Below, in pieces: positions 1-8,179 of a stretch of 64,000 bases of DNA (within the stretch, counting starts at the first letter, position 1; each line of letters starts with the position of its first letter). The DNA is taken from contig NZ_QQAK01000016.1 in NCBI RefSeq assembly GCF_003384035.1, positions 1 through 64,000 on the forward strand. Direction: 5' to 3'. Origin of the DNA: Sporosarcina sp. BI001-red (lineage in GTDB: Bacteria > Bacillota > Bacilli > Bacillales_A > Planococcaceae). A model generated the notes under the pieces. It made no database searches. It saw nothing but the letters and a program-made list of their open reading frames with translations, and was not told where the DNA came from. The position numbers and the translations under genes are program-made.

Positions 1-1
1 G

Positions 2-79
2 TCACCTCATGAATCAGTCGCTTTAAATCCAATGAAACAGAACGAACAAGAAAAACTAAAAGAAATTACGATTAAATAA
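2..79 (+). CDS. C-terminal end of a gene cut by the window edge
   Basis: An open frame runs from the first bases to a TAA at 77-79 and encodes 25 residues, lysine- and glutamate-rich at the end. The start lies outside the window. Too little is present to name it. Confidence 0.4.
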   Translation, partial: SPHESVALNPMKQNEQEKLKEITIK

Positions 80-83
80 GTAA

Positions 84-507
84 TCTACGAGAATATACAT
101 ATGCGACAACTATCTTGACAAACACCGCATACTGAATGGGGAAATAGAGACAACAAATGAACGTAACGATCTTTTCCGTATTCCTGAAGGAACTGGCAGT
201 TCATATTTGTCGGATGGAAATGACGTGATGAAGATGAATGATAAATTACTTTTTTTTACTAATCGTGGAGTGCTTGATAATTTTTCTGGATATGTTTTTT
301 CCCCAAATGGTGTTGAGCCAAGAGATGAAGATGTACTGGCAAAGATAGTGAAAAAGCAAAGAATGAGCAAGAATTGGTACTACATATCTTGTACCTAAGT
401 CGCCAAGTCGCAAACTGGCCACTATTAGTTACCATGCTGAAAGTATTTTAACTGTATTAAATAAGAATAGGGATCAAAACTTTCATTTAGAAGAATCTGA
501 TAAGTAA
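84..507 (+). pseudogene. Decayed gene of unknown family
   Basis: A coding-like frame opens at 84 with no ATG or GTG start and runs to a TAA at 396-398. The only in-frame start is a TTG at 207, which has no ribosome binding site. The peptide looks like natural protein (LFRIPEGTGSSYLSDG, then LLFFTNRGVLDNFSGYVF). After the stop, another frame continues with protein-like sequence (LATISYHAESILTVLNKN) to TAA at 505-507. A missing N-terminus plus a frame change suggests a broken gene. I do not recognise the family; the 207-398 part alone could still be a small gene. Confidence 0.35.
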
Positions 508-534
508 TATAGCTAACTTAATGAGGGGAGAATA

Positions 535-804
535 ATGTTATTCATTCTCATAGTATTTTCGATACCTGTTTATGGGTATTGCATTTGGAGTCTCTATAAA
601 CCAGTAGAAAGTTTTTTCTTTTTAGACCGATGGAGATATAAAGAGATCCCTGAGTTGTCAGAACTGCAAATTAAGTTTATTAAAATTGGAAGTATATTTA
701 CTATGATTCTATGGACTATATTAATTATTAGTGGTGTTATTGACGCCTTTACACCTGATCCACCATTACCAAAAATTCAAGTAATGGGAGCTCTTCTTGA
801 ATAA
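535..804 (+). CDS. Small two-helix membrane protein, DUF6199-like
   Basis: An 89-residue protein preceded by GAGGGGAGAAT 5-10 nt before the ATG. It has an N-terminal hydrophobic segment (about residues 1-20), a polar stretch with the pattern FLDRWRYKE...SELQIKFIKIG, and a second membrane segment (about 54-72), then a proline-rich tail. Two helices around an R-W-x-Y/F-K-x-x-x-x-P/S motif are what I recall for the DUF6199 family of small Bacillales membrane proteins; that assignment is from memory. Function is unknown. It stands alone with no clear operon partner. Confidence 0.6.
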   Translation: MLFILIVFSIPVYGYCIWSLYKPVESFFFLDRWRYKEIPELSELQIKFIKIGSIFTMILWTILIISGVIDAFTPDPPLPKIQVMGALLE

Positions 805-896
805 GGATCTACGGCCAATATAACAGAATCGAGTTCGATTGCAGCATGAGGACTTAATCATTTTTAGTAAAAGGAGCAAAAAAGTGAGGGAGATTA

Positions 897-1025
897 ATGT
901 CATGTAGCATTATTCAAAAGGCCAAAAGAATAGTAGAAGGCTTGGAGTATGGTGCGTTTATTACCTCAAAGGAATGGGAGAGCCGAAACTTTGAGTATTA
1001 TGAACTTAAGGGACTGGAACGTTGA
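897..1025 (+). CDS. Small hypothetical protein (42 residues)
   Basis: A short gene with a purine-rich GAGGGAG just upstream of ATG 897. The product is soluble and charged and contains IVEGLEYGAFITSKEWE. It could be a true small protein or the remaining N-terminus of a longer one. It ends 35 nt before the acetyltransferase gene at 1061, so the two may be co-transcribed. No family recognised. Confidence 0.35.
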   Translation: MSCSIIQKAKRIVEGLEYGAFITSKEWESRNFEYYELKGLER

Positions 1026-1060
1026 ATTAGGTTTTTAAACTGTTTGAAGGAGTGGCCCTT

Positions 1061-1552
1061 ATGAATTATTCGATTAGACCATTAGAGGTGAGAGACGTTC
1101 CGTTCTTATGGGAAATGCTCTACCAGTCTATATACGTCCCAGAGGGGCATCAGGCACCCAGGCGGGAGATAGTAAAAGAACAAAGTATAGCGAAATACCT
1201 GGAAGACTGGGGCAGTGATCATGACTATGCTTTCATCGCATTAGACGGACAAAACCACCCAGTGGGGGCTGTATGGATAAGGATTTTTAATTATGAAAAT
1301 GCGGGATATGGTTTTATAGATGACGTTACACCTGAGCTTGGTATGGCTATCATGCCCCAACATAGGGGATACGGAGTCGGAAAGGACTTGTTAGCAAAAA
1401 TAATTGATTTTGCTCGTTCTAATGGATATCCGGCTTTATCATTGAGCGTTGGTCCTATTAACAAAGTGGCATTACAGCTGTATGAAAAGAGCGGATTCCA
1501 GAAAGTGTATCAAGACGATGGTGGTTCTTGGACAATGAAAGTAGAGTTGTAA
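1061..1552 (+). CDS. GNAT family N-acetyltransferase
   Basis: A 163-residue single-domain GNAT fold protein that transfers an acetyl group from acetyl-CoA to an unknown amine. Motif A is visible as ELGMAIMPQHRGYGVGKDLL (the R-G-x-G-V-G acetyl-CoA loop), followed by the C-terminal N-K-x-A-x-x-L-Y-E-K-S-G-F signature. A GTG at 1052 is possible, but AAGGAG is only 2 nt from it and 8 nt from ATG 1061, so 1061 is preferred. The substrate cannot be read from sequence; it is similar in style to antibiotic, polyamine or ribosomal-protein acetyltransferases. Confidence 0.85.
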   Translation: MNYSIRPLEVRDVPFLWEMLYQSIYVPEGHQAPRREIVKEQSIAKYLEDWGSDHDYAFIALDGQNHPVGAVWIRIFNYENAGYGFIDDVTPELGMAIMPQHRGYGVGKDLLAKIIDFARSNGYPALSLSVGPINKVALQLYEKSGFQKVYQDDGGSWTMKVEL

Positions 1553-1653
1553 CAATGAATTCGAACTTTTCTTATACGATTATCGCGCGCAATTTCTAGC
1601 ACGGTTTTTAGTGCTTCAATCGGACCACCTTTAAAAAATAAAGGAGAATAGAA

Positions 1654-1809
1654 ATGAAAAAGTACTATGCATATCACTCTTTAATTATTGTGATTTTTAC
1701 TACGGTGTTACTTTACTGCCTCATGAACAAAATGTTTATTCCGGTTTTAATTACAGCAATAATAGGAATCCCATTAGTGATTTTGAATTACAAAAAAAAT
1801 CACCCTTAA
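1654..1809 (+). CDS. Small membrane protein (51 residues)
   Basis: AAGGAG sits 7 nt before ATG 1654. The product is lysine/tyrosine-led, with two hydrophobic helices separated by a short N-K turn and a basic tail (YKKNHP). The topology fits a two-helix hairpin in the membrane. Function unknown. Confidence 0.55.
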   Translation: MKKYYAYHSLIIVIFTTVLLYCLMNKMFIPVLITAIIGIPLVILNYKKNHP

Positions 1810-1884
1810 AGCACTCAAAACATAGTGGGATAAGTAAAAGCTAATTTTGCGTTTTCAGAATTGGGCCATTGTGTTGTATACAAA

Positions 1885-2020
1885 CTGGTGCTTTGCGCTT
1901 CAAACGGCACGCTTTCCGAGGGACTTGGCCGTGTTTTGTGTGCTTTGCAGAAATTAAGGCATCCCTGCGGGGTCTCAAGCACGCACGCTGATCCTCCCGG
2001 AGTCGGCACCTGTACTCCAA
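1885..2020 (+). repeat. GC-rich interspersed element
   Basis: This stretch is clearly richer in G+C than its surroundings and contains the phrases GCTTTCCGAGGGACTTGG, CCTGCGGGGTCTCAAGCACG and GATCCTCCCGGAGTCGG. Phrases of this type (a CTGCGGGGTCTC core with a GATCCYSCSGGAGTC partner that can form a long stem) are familiar as intergenic repeats in Planococcaceae and related bacilli; that is from memory. Open frames running through it on both strands are treated as by-products. Only this copy is seen in the window. Confidence 0.45.
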
Positions 2021-2095
2021 GCAATGGAAGTGCTATGCATAAAGAGTTTGTTCATGAATCTGGCCAGTTTAAATATAGTAAGGAGTGATGAAGGG

Positions 2096-2317
2096 TTGAA
2101 AGAAAAAATAGTTCAAGATGGTAACCAGAAGTTGAGTTGGCAATCATACATATGGATTGGCGTAGGTGTTCTGATCGGAATTGTAATTGTTAGTACAATC
2201 AAACACGGAGAAATCAACTGGATGTCTATTGGTAGGGCAACAGGTGTAGGTGCCTTCCTATTCTTTATCTATTTTCTTCTCCTCAAAGGAAAAAGAAGAG
2301 TGGAACAAAAGGAGTAA
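2096..2317 (+). CDS. Small two-helix membrane protein
   Basis: TTG start at 2096 with AAGGAG 8-10 nt upstream; longer in-frame extensions run back into the GC-rich repeat and are not credible. The 73-residue product has two hydrophobic segments (about 17-36 and 51-67) and a basic, charged C-terminal tail (KGKRRVEQKE). Function unknown. The repeat just upstream may have displaced its original promoter. Confidence 0.5.
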   Translation: MKEKIVQDGNQKLSWQSYIWIGVGVLIGIVIVSTIKHGEINWMSIGRATGVGAFLFFIYFLLLKGKRRVEQKE

Positions 2318-2585
2318 GTAAGTTAGTACTCAAATGGAGGCGGGTTTTGGAAAGCAGCTGTCCTCCTAAGTGGCCATATATTGGTTCTGAAAAGATAAAA
2401 CTAAAAGGTAATAATTATGAATCAAGCTTTACAGACATAGTGGGATGCATATTAGGTAAAGTAAGAAAGAACACAGTCTGTTAGTGCGCGGCAATTCGGA
2501 CCTTCACCTGACTACCTTGCAGAGTTAGTAATGGAAGGATTTAAAACTGGAACATGCTAAGGTCACATTTTCTATAAGTTCGAGA

Positions 2586-2720
2586 ATGAACCGACTATCC
2601 GTCGCAGTTTTTAACAAAAGAGCTATCCGATTATATGAAAATCTAAGTTCTTTAATAAAGCATAAATTCGCTACTGATTCAGCAGATTTCATTACGAAAG
2701 TTAATTCTTTTTTACCACAA
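2586..2720 (+). pseudogene. Remnant of a GNAT acetyltransferase
   Basis: The region 2318-2785 carries no intact gene. At 2586 a short frame encodes LSVAVFNKRAIRLYENL, which is the C-terminal GNAT signature (L-x-V-x-x-x-N-x-R-A-I-x-L-Y-E-x-L-G-F) seen in complete genes elsewhere in this window. The acetyl-CoA loop is absent and the sequence after ENL loses the expected glycine-phenylalanine, so only a decayed tail remains. Confidence 0.5.
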
Positions 2721-2785
2721 TGCGGGAACTTATGTAACAAGGAAGTGTGCTTGATTTACATCTGGGCCAATTAGTAAAGGTCAAT

Positions 2786-3223
2786 TTATGATTCGGTTGG
2801 ATATTCATACGTCTTCAGATGCGTGTGATTTATCAATTTAACTGTAGCTCCAGCAGAAATCTCATAGGTCATTCGGTCTTTCCCTATTGGAATCCAGTGT
2901 CCACCATCAGTAGGCTCAATCTCAAAGGTGATTTGCAATTGAAAGCCACGAAATTCATTAACTCTTCTTGTTTCTATCACTTCAATATTCCAAGGGGCTA
3001 CATGAGGTGAAAAGCTATTTACAATCTCCGGATAATAATAATTATTCAGGTCATCTTCAATGTAAGGAGTAAGTATAACCATGAGCATGTCCTGTAACCT
3101 AAGCTCTTCAGAGTCTTGAGTGGGCTCATCTGTTATAGGGATTGTTGTTTGATTAGAAGTAATAAGGATTAGGGATAGGATAAAAACAAGGGATAGAATA
3201 AAAGCGATTAACATTTTTTTCAT
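2786..3223 (-). CDS. DUF3888 domain protein, membrane-anchored or secreted
   Basis: A 145-residue protein with an N-terminal signal/anchor (about residues 4-24) and one extracellular domain. The order L-Q-D-M-L-M-x-x-L-T-P-Y-I, then N-x-Y-Y, then a V-I-E-x-R-R-x-x-x-F-x-G-F-Q-L-Q-x-T-F-E-I strand and a final T-V-K-L-I-N-H-x-H is typical of DUF3888, a Bacillales family of unknown function. A TTG at 3232 lies only 2 nt from GAGGTG, so ATG 3223 (11 nt) is chosen. The gene stands alone on the minus strand. Confidence 0.75.
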   Translation of the reverse strand: MKKMLIAFILSLVFILSLILITSNQTTIPITDEPTQDSEELRLQDMLMVILTPYIEDDLNNYYYPEIVNSFSPHVAPWNIEVIETRRVNEFRGFQLQITFEIEPTDGGHWIPIGKDRMTYEISAGATVKLINHTHLKTYEYPTES

Positions 3224-3413
3224 TCTCTTCAAAACACCTCTGTAAGACTTTTTTAATTTAATTATATTGTTGCCTTTTCCTGAATAAAGTATGCTCTTAT
3301 TGAAACTAAAAAGGTCGTCAATGGTAAAATGTTATGTCGGAAACGGGCTTTGATTGTAGTGTGGATGCTCTACTAATGCATCCGGAAGGGCTAAATAAAT
3401 GGAGGCCTGTTAC

Positions 3414-3713
3414 ATGCAAACTATAATTGAATTGATTAGCAATATAAGTACAATTATTTTCTCCTTTTTAAAGGAAGTAACAGAAGAGGAAATCGAAAAG
3501 AATATTGCGTATTTAAAGCAAGAAGAGTGGTTTCAGAAATACTTGGAAGACGATAAATATAACGAATTAATTTTTGATACTATCGAAGTACGCCATATCA
3601 TTGGGGCTTTTAATAGTAAAAAGATGTCACAATCTAGATATCACAGAAAGCATCAAAAAAGAATCGAAAGAGAGCTGGAAAAGCACTCTTCATTGATTGC
3701 AGGTGAAAGGTGA
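3414..3713 (+). CDS. Hypothetical protein (99 residues)
   Basis: GGAGG lies 8 nt before ATG 3414; an ATG at 3399 overlaps that ribosome binding site and is less likely. The protein begins with a short hydrophobic helix (IIELISNISTIIFSFL), then becomes strongly charged and helical (VTEEEIEKNIAYLKQEEWFQ) and ends in a basic region (RYHRKHQKRIERELEKH). No family recognised. It may be a peripheral membrane or nucleic-acid-binding protein; this is only a guess from composition. Confidence 0.5.
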   Translation: MQTIIELISNISTIIFSFLKEVTEEEIEKNIAYLKQEEWFQKYLEDDKYNELIFDTIEVRHIIGAFNSKKMSQSRYHRKHQKRIERELEKHSSLIAGER

Positions 3714-3822
3714 GTATGCAAATACCTGAGGAGCAATTATCCATAATGGTCTCCCTTCAGGCTGCCGCTTTTGTATAAATGAAACCAAAATAAAAATCCT
3801 AAAGTAAACTAGAGGTGGGACT

Positions 3823-4005
3823 TTGAAAAAAGGAATACTATTATTTTTCATTGGATTTGTGTTATTGATGGCGGGTATATTTGTGTCTACTCTTTTATCT
3901 ACAGGATGGATAATAAGCGGAACTTTAATTGCAATTATTGGTGGTGGATTAATGGGGATGAGCTCTTACTTCTTCGTATCAAGAGGAAGAAGTATCCACA
4001 ATTAA
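3823..4005 (+). CDS. Small two-helix membrane protein (60 residues)
   Basis: TTG start preceded by GAGGTGGGA. The sequence is almost wholly hydrophobic: helix 1 at about 4-24, a glycine turn, helix 2 at about 29-52 with a G-G-G-L-M-G-M stretch, and a short basic tail. This hairpin pattern is common in Bacillales small membrane proteins. Function unknown. Confidence 0.55.
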   Translation: MKKGILLFFIGFVLLMAGIFVSTLLSTGWIISGTLIAIIGGGLMGMSSYFFVSRGRSIHN

Positions 4006-4314
4006 ACAAATGGGCATGATTGCTTCTAAATCGCAATCGCGCCATTTTTTTACTTACTACCAAAAAGATTTGCCACATTGTAGAAAAAAACTTGGACAAA
4101 TCCCTCCACCAAGTCTACCGATTCAAGTTTACCAATGGTCTTTTGGAAATAATCCTCTCTATTTATAGTGCTGTACATAATTCATCTCATCATCGAGTTT
4201 TTATATAGAGCGTTCTATATACATGTCTATTTATCCAGTAAATTCGACTTAATTATTTTATGATTCCCCATATATAGCAAGAAGGATTTTATGGGAAGAG
4301 AAGCGGGATGCTAA

Positions 4315-4392
4315 GTGGAACCATTGAAAGCAGCGGAACATTTTGTGAGAAAGTATTTCCCGAATTTCACTAGTTTAGTTAATCAACGTTAA
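4315..4392 (+). pseudogene. Possible N-terminal remnant of a nucleotidyltransferase-like gene
   Basis: A GTG-led frame of 25 codons reads VEPLKAAEHFVRKYFPN, similar in style to the helix before the GS-x-x-R-G motif of some nucleotidyltransferase-superfamily proteins. Nothing of the catalytic domain follows; a TAA comes at 4390. The rest of 4006-4567 shows no other gene, apart from the terminator at 4391. Confidence 0.25.
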
Positions 4393-4436
4393 GCAACCTT
4401 CTGCAGGTTACTCCATGCAGGTCGGTTGCTTTTTTG
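4391..4436 (+). terminator. Rho-independent terminator
   Basis: AAGCAACC pairs with GGTTGCTT, with a smaller inner stem (CTGCA/TGCAG) and a run of T after the stem. It closes whatever transcription crosses the gene remnants upstream and insulates the hexosaminidase gene at 4568. The outer stem resembles the terminator at 31737. Confidence 0.75.
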
Positions 4437-4567
4437 ATTCATCGGTGAAACACTAGGAGTCAATGATGAGCCGTGTTAGCAAACGATGCGTTTGTCCATA
4501 CTAGGTGGAATCTTAATCACGCAATCCTGCTCATTCAATAAAGCCGTTAAAAAAGAAGGTATGTCTG

Positions 4568-6238
4568 ATGAAAAAAGTACTTTATATAGTGTCCGTACTA
4601 GTGATTGCCGCCATCGTTGTTCTAGGCGTCACACTTAAAAACAATTCTGGAAGGAAGTCTGCTTCAAATGAGCAGACGAATAGTGAACAAGGTACTGAAC
4701 CCAAAGAACCATCAATAACACCAGCCCAGCAAATCGAAGCGATTGTAGAAAATGCTAAGCAAGGGGCGACACCGACATTCCAAGGCAAGGCAGGTAAAAC
4801 TACATCTCAAGAAGTCGAGCAAGATTGGACCGCTTCAGGCACTCCTACAGAAACGGAAACGGGAGTCTATACCACTTATCCTGAGCACGATGCTACGATT
4901 GGAACTAGAGGTGGAATAGTATTCGACGTGCGCTATGCAGGTGAGGATCTGAAAGGCATTCACTATGAAGACCTCCAAACGACACTCGGGGATCCCAAAC
5001 AAGTCAAAACGTTTCAAGACGCTACCCACGACCAAATCATTTGGATCTATCAAGTCGGTGCGGATTACCAATTGAAATGGATCCTTCCTAAACCAACAGA
5101 TGCCACTCCGAATCCAGCAGTGGACCATATCGCAGTTTGGACAAAAGTTGAAACGAAGGAGGAAAAGATGCTGTCTGCAATGACTCTCGATGAAAAAATT
5201 GGCCAGCTCGTTATCGCCGGAATCGATGGAACGGCTATTAACAAAGCCTCCGAACAGCTCATTGAGCAGTACCAGATTGGCGGCGTTATTTTCTATGCAA
5301 ACAACGTCAAAACCCCTGAGCAAACCGTCCAATTCGTGAACAGTCTAAAAGCGGCAAACCAAACTAATCTGCTTCCACTGTTCACGAGTATAGACCAAGA
5401 GGGAGGACGAGTTGCCAGATTACCCAAACAAGTTGCCAATCTGCCGACTGCCGCTTCAATTGGCAAAACGAACGAGTCTGATTATGCGTTCAATATCGGA
5501 GGAATGTTAGGAAAACAACTTTCGCAATTCGGCTTCAACATGAACTTTGCGCCAGTCCTTGACGTCAATAGCAATCCGAACAACCCAGTCATCGGAGACC
5601 GCTCATTTAGCGCAAATCCGAAAGTCGTGAGCGCACTCGGTATCCAGACGATGAAAGGAATCGAGAAACAAAATGTTATCCCTGTGGTTAAACACTTCCC
5701 GGGACATGGCGATACATCCGTCGATTCGCATCTAGAACTGCCGAAGGTGAACAAAACATTGAAACAGCTTGAACAATTGGAGTTAATTCCATTCAAAAAT
5801 GCGATTGAAGCAAATGCAGACGTTGTCATGGTCGCTCATATTTTATTGCCACAGTTGGATAAAACCTATCCAGCCTCGATGTCTGCGCCAATAATGACGG
5901 ACCTACTGCGCAAACAGCTCGGCTACAATGGTCTCATTATGACAGATGACATGACGATGAAAGCAATTACGAATCATTATGGAATTGCGCAAGCTGCCGT
6001 CCAATCTGTCAAAGCGGGAAGTGATGTCGTTCTTGTTGCACATGACCCAGCGAAAACAATTGCGGTGATTGACGCATTGAAATCGGCAGTCAACTCGAAA
6101 GAAATTACCGAACAGAGAATTGACAAAAGTGTCATGCGGATTATCAAACTGAAAGAGAAGTATCAACTGGATGATGAACCTACACCGAATGTAAACGTCA
6201 AACAGCTCAATCAAGAAATCCAGGAACTCCTTAAATGA
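4568..6238 (+). CDS. Secreted DUF4309-glycoside hydrolase family 3 protein (beta-N-acetylhexosaminidase type)
   Basis: A 556-residue protein. Residues 1-25 form a signal peptide or anchor; 26-55 is a low-complexity linker. About 55-195 matches DUF4309 (the YjgB-type domain; note IIWIYQVGADYQLKWILPKP and VDHIAVW). From about 200 a complete GH3 catalytic domain follows, with I-D-Q-E-G-G-R-V-x-R, K-H-F-P-G-H-G-D-T-S-x-D-S-H (about 375-388) and the nucleophile segment LIMTDDMTMKAI. GH3 enzymes of this NagZ/YbbD type remove N-acetylglucosamine from muropeptides, so a role in cell-wall turnover is likely. GAAGG lies before ATG 4568. The DUF4309-GH3 fusion is unusual; what the DUF4309 part binds is unknown. 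Confidence 0.9.
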   Translation: MKKVLYIVSVLVIAAIVVLGVTLKNNSGRKSASNEQTNSEQGTEPKEPSITPAQQIEAIVENAKQGATPTFQGKAGKTTSQEVEQDWTASGTPTETETGVYTTYPEHDATIGTRGGIVFDVRYAGEDLKGIHYEDLQTTLGDPKQVKTFQDATHDQIIWIYQVGADYQLKWILPKPTDATPNPAVDHIAVWTKVETKEEKMLSAMTLDEKIGQLVIAGIDGTAINKASEQLIEQYQIGGVIFYANNVKTPEQTVQFVNSLKAANQTNLLPLFTSIDQEGGRVARLPKQVANLPTAASIGKTNESDYAFNIGGMLGKQLSQFGFNMNFAPVLDVNSNPNNPVIGDRSFSANPKVVSALGIQTMKGIEKQNVIPVVKHFPGHGDTSVDSHLELPKVNKTLKQLEQLELIPFKNAIEANADVVMVAHILLPQLDKTYPASMSAPIMTDLLRKQLGYNGLIMTDDMTMKAITNHYGIAQAAVQSVKAGSDVVLVAHDPAKTIAVIDALKSAVNSKEITEQRIDKSVMRIIKLKEKYQLDDEPTPNVNVKQLNQEIQELLK

Positions 6239-6437
6239 GTCGGTCACATATGGGGAAGAAGAGGGAGTCAATGGAGGAATTCACAGAGAGCTGGATTTAA
6301 AGACGACACAAACGCCAACTTTGTACGTCTAGCATCGCAACAAAGAAATGGGCGTTCTCCTAAAAAAGGAACGTACTGCAGAACCGTGCATGCTATTATA
6401 GAGGGTAGTAAAAGAATAACATTGGAGGGAAACATAC

Positions 6438-7019
6438 ATGACGAACCAAAGTGAAAGCATCGCAAAGAAGGAGTTACCAGTGGAACAATGTGAGGAACTA
6501 ATCATCGTTTTGAAAACCCGTTTTGAAGACAACATGCACCGTCATGCAGATATAAAGTGGGAAGATGTCCAAGTAAAGCTCGATGCAAACACTGAAAAAC
6601 TATGGTCACTGAACGAAATGGAAAGAACGGGTGGCGAGCCAGATGTCATTGGATTTAACAACGAGACTGACACCTTTACATTTTGCGATTGTTCGGCAGA
6701 AACCCCTTCAGGTCGAAGAAGCATATGCTATGACCCAGAATCATTGGAGTCACGCAAAAAGAACAAACCGGCACATAGCGCTGTCGGCATGGCAACTGAA
6801 ATGGGAGTTGAGCTGTTAGACGAAGTACAATACCGAGAGCTGCAGCAACTCGAAAACTTCGATAAAAAAACATCCACATGGATCAAAACACCCTCAGATA
6901 TTCGAAAACTCGGAGGCGGGCTATTTTGTGATTTCCGCTTCGGTACAATCTTCGTCTACCATAACGGCGTTGAGTCTTATTATGCAGGCAGAGGATTCCG
7001 TGGATTGCTAAACGTTTGA
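6438..7019 (+). CDS. DUF4256 domain-containing protein
   Basis: A 193-residue soluble protein that matches DUF4256 over its length: K-L-W-S-L-N-E-M-E-R-T-G-G-E-P-D-V, then F-C-D-C-S-A-E-T-P-S-G-R-R-S-x-C-Y-D, then V-Q-Y-R-E-L-Q and the C-terminal V-Y-H-N-G-V-E-S-Y-Y-A-G-R-G-F-R-G. The family is widespread in bacteria and has no known function. GGAGGG lies 9 nt before the ATG. It is not obviously in an operon. Confidence 0.9.
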   Translation: MTNQSESIAKKELPVEQCEELIIVLKTRFEDNMHRHADIKWEDVQVKLDANTEKLWSLNEMERTGGEPDVIGFNNETDTFTFCDCSAETPSGRRSICYDPESLESRKKNKPAHSAVGMATEMGVELLDEVQYRELQQLENFDKKTSTWIKTPSDIRKLGGGLFCDFRFGTIFVYHNGVESYYAGRGFRGLLNV

Positions 7020-7187
7020 AAGAATGAATAACTCCCTATACTACTTGTAGCGTGGATACAATGGAATGCCAAGTCGTCTCAGCAAAAAGACAGTAACTAA
7101 CGTGGTACAATAAAAGGATCGCGTGAAGATAGACAAAGCATTTCAACGTTTTTCACGTATCACAGTAACTAAAAGGAGATCCTAAAT

Positions 7188-7844
7188 ATGAGCAAATCCG
7201 TAGCAGTAATCGTTGGTGCAGGACCTGGAGTGAGTGCAGGGGTTGCAAGAAAATTTGGAAGTGAAGGATTTAAAATTGTACTTCTTGCAAGAAGACAGGA
7301 ATCCTTAGACGAACAAGTTTCCGCACTTCAAAAAGAGAACATTGAAGCCGTTGGAATTACAGCTGACGCTTCGAAGTCGGAATCACTAACAGCCGCATTC
7401 ACGAAAATTAAGTCTGAATATGGGGTACCAGAGGTTCTCGTTTATAACGCTGGCGCCAATTCTATTAATAATCCTTCTGTCTTAACTGAACAAGAGTTAC
7501 TTAATGATTTCCAGGTCAACGTTGCCGGAGCGTTAGTAAGTTCACAACAAGTCATCCCTGAAATGATCGAGCGCAAGTCGGGTACGATTTTGTTCACAGG
7601 TGGTGCGCTAGCATTGAACCCTGTGGTTTCAAGAGCTTCTGCTGCAATCAGTAAAGCTGGATTGCGCAACTTAACATTCACATTAGCCGAAGAATTAGCA
7701 CCACAAGGCATTCATGTCGGAACGGTAACAATTGGTGGAGTCGTAAAAGCGGGAACGTTCTTCGATCCAGAAGCAATTGCAGACGCATTTTGGAATCTGT
7801 ATGAAAAGCGGGACACCAACGAAACATTGTTCAAACCTGAGTAA
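7188..7844 (+). CDS. Atypical short-chain dehydrogenase/reductase-like protein
   Basis: A 218-residue Rossmann-fold protein with a nucleotide-binding loop GAGPGVSAG at residues 11-19 (a variant of the usual T-G-x-x-x-G-x-G), L-L-A-R-R at the NADP-selective position and VYNAGAN in place of N-N-A-G. At the active site the expected Y-x-x-x-K reads A-A-I-S-K, so the catalytic tyrosine is missing while the lysine stays. Relatives I recall from Bacillales also lack it, so this may be a family trait and the protein may bind a nucleotide without classical catalysis. AAAGGAGAT precedes the ATG, and a terminator follows at 7870. Confidence 0.85.
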   Translation: MSKSVAVIVGAGPGVSAGVARKFGSEGFKIVLLARRQESLDEQVSALQKENIEAVGITADASKSESLTAAFTKIKSEYGVPEVLVYNAGANSINNPSVLTEQELLNDFQVNVAGALVSSQQVIPEMIERKSGTILFTGGALALNPVVSRASAAISKAGLRNLTFTLAEELAPQGIHVGTVTIGGVVKAGTFFDPEAIADAFWNLYEKRDTNETLFKPE

Positions 7845-7869
7845 CTCGAACAGGCATGACAGCCAACAC

Positions 7870-7918
7870 AAAAAAGCAATTCCACGGGATTTAACAGTCC
7901 CGTAGAATTGCTTTTTTC
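7870..7918 (+). terminator. Rho-independent terminator
   Basis: A long stem (AAGCAATTCCACGGGA with TCCCGTAGAATTGCTT) around a short loop, followed by TTTTTT. It ends the SDR-like gene. Confidence 0.9.
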
Positions 7919-7953
7919 TATCCAATAAATCCTCAAGGAACGAGTAGAAGTCA

Positions 7954-7962
7954 TGGTATAAT
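7954..7962 (+). promoter_or_regulatory. Extended -10 promoter element
   Basis: TGGTATAAT (TGn plus a perfect TATAAT) lies 31 nt before the small membrane gene at 7993 and just after the previous terminator. No good -35 is seen, which is usual for extended -10 promoters. Confidence 0.6.
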
Positions 7963-7992
7963 GAGCGTACTCTAAACCAGGAGGGGATTGTG

Positions 7993-8163
7993 ATGATTCG
8001 ATGGATGTTCGTGTTTGTCATTGCTTTTGCGTTGTCGTATCTACTGCCAGACGATTTCATCAGTACAGATCGTTTCGTTGTTGAAGTGATCATTCGAACA
8101 GTTATGTCACTATTTTTCGTTTTCATCATCTGGTTACTGAAGCCCAATCCGAAACCTAAATAA
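7993..8163 (+). CDS. Small membrane protein (56 residues)
   Basis: AGGAGGGG precedes ATG 7993 by 6 nt. The product has two hydrophobic segments (about 2-17 and 34-50) and a proline/lysine tail (KPNPKPK). It is followed after 16 nt by another small membrane gene, so the two probably form an operon driven by the TATAAT at 7957. Function unknown. Confidence 0.6.
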   Translation: MIRWMFVFVIAFALSYLLPDDFISTDRFVVEVIIRTVMSLFFVFIIWLLKPNPKPK

Positions 8164-8179
8164 GGGAGTGAAACTCTCA

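Noticed and set aside
1861..2088. A 75-codon frame through the GC-rich element
   Set aside because: It runs across a non-coding repeat on one strand while another frame is open on the other; no start signal.
4020..4208. A 62-codon frame after the small membrane gene at 3823
   Set aside because: TTG start without a ribosome binding site and no protein-like pattern; the sequence is simply AT-rich.
4835..6271. Long open frames on the minus strand under the GH3 gene
   Set aside because: They follow the codon structure of the intact GH3 gene and have no ribosome binding sites or protein-like composition.
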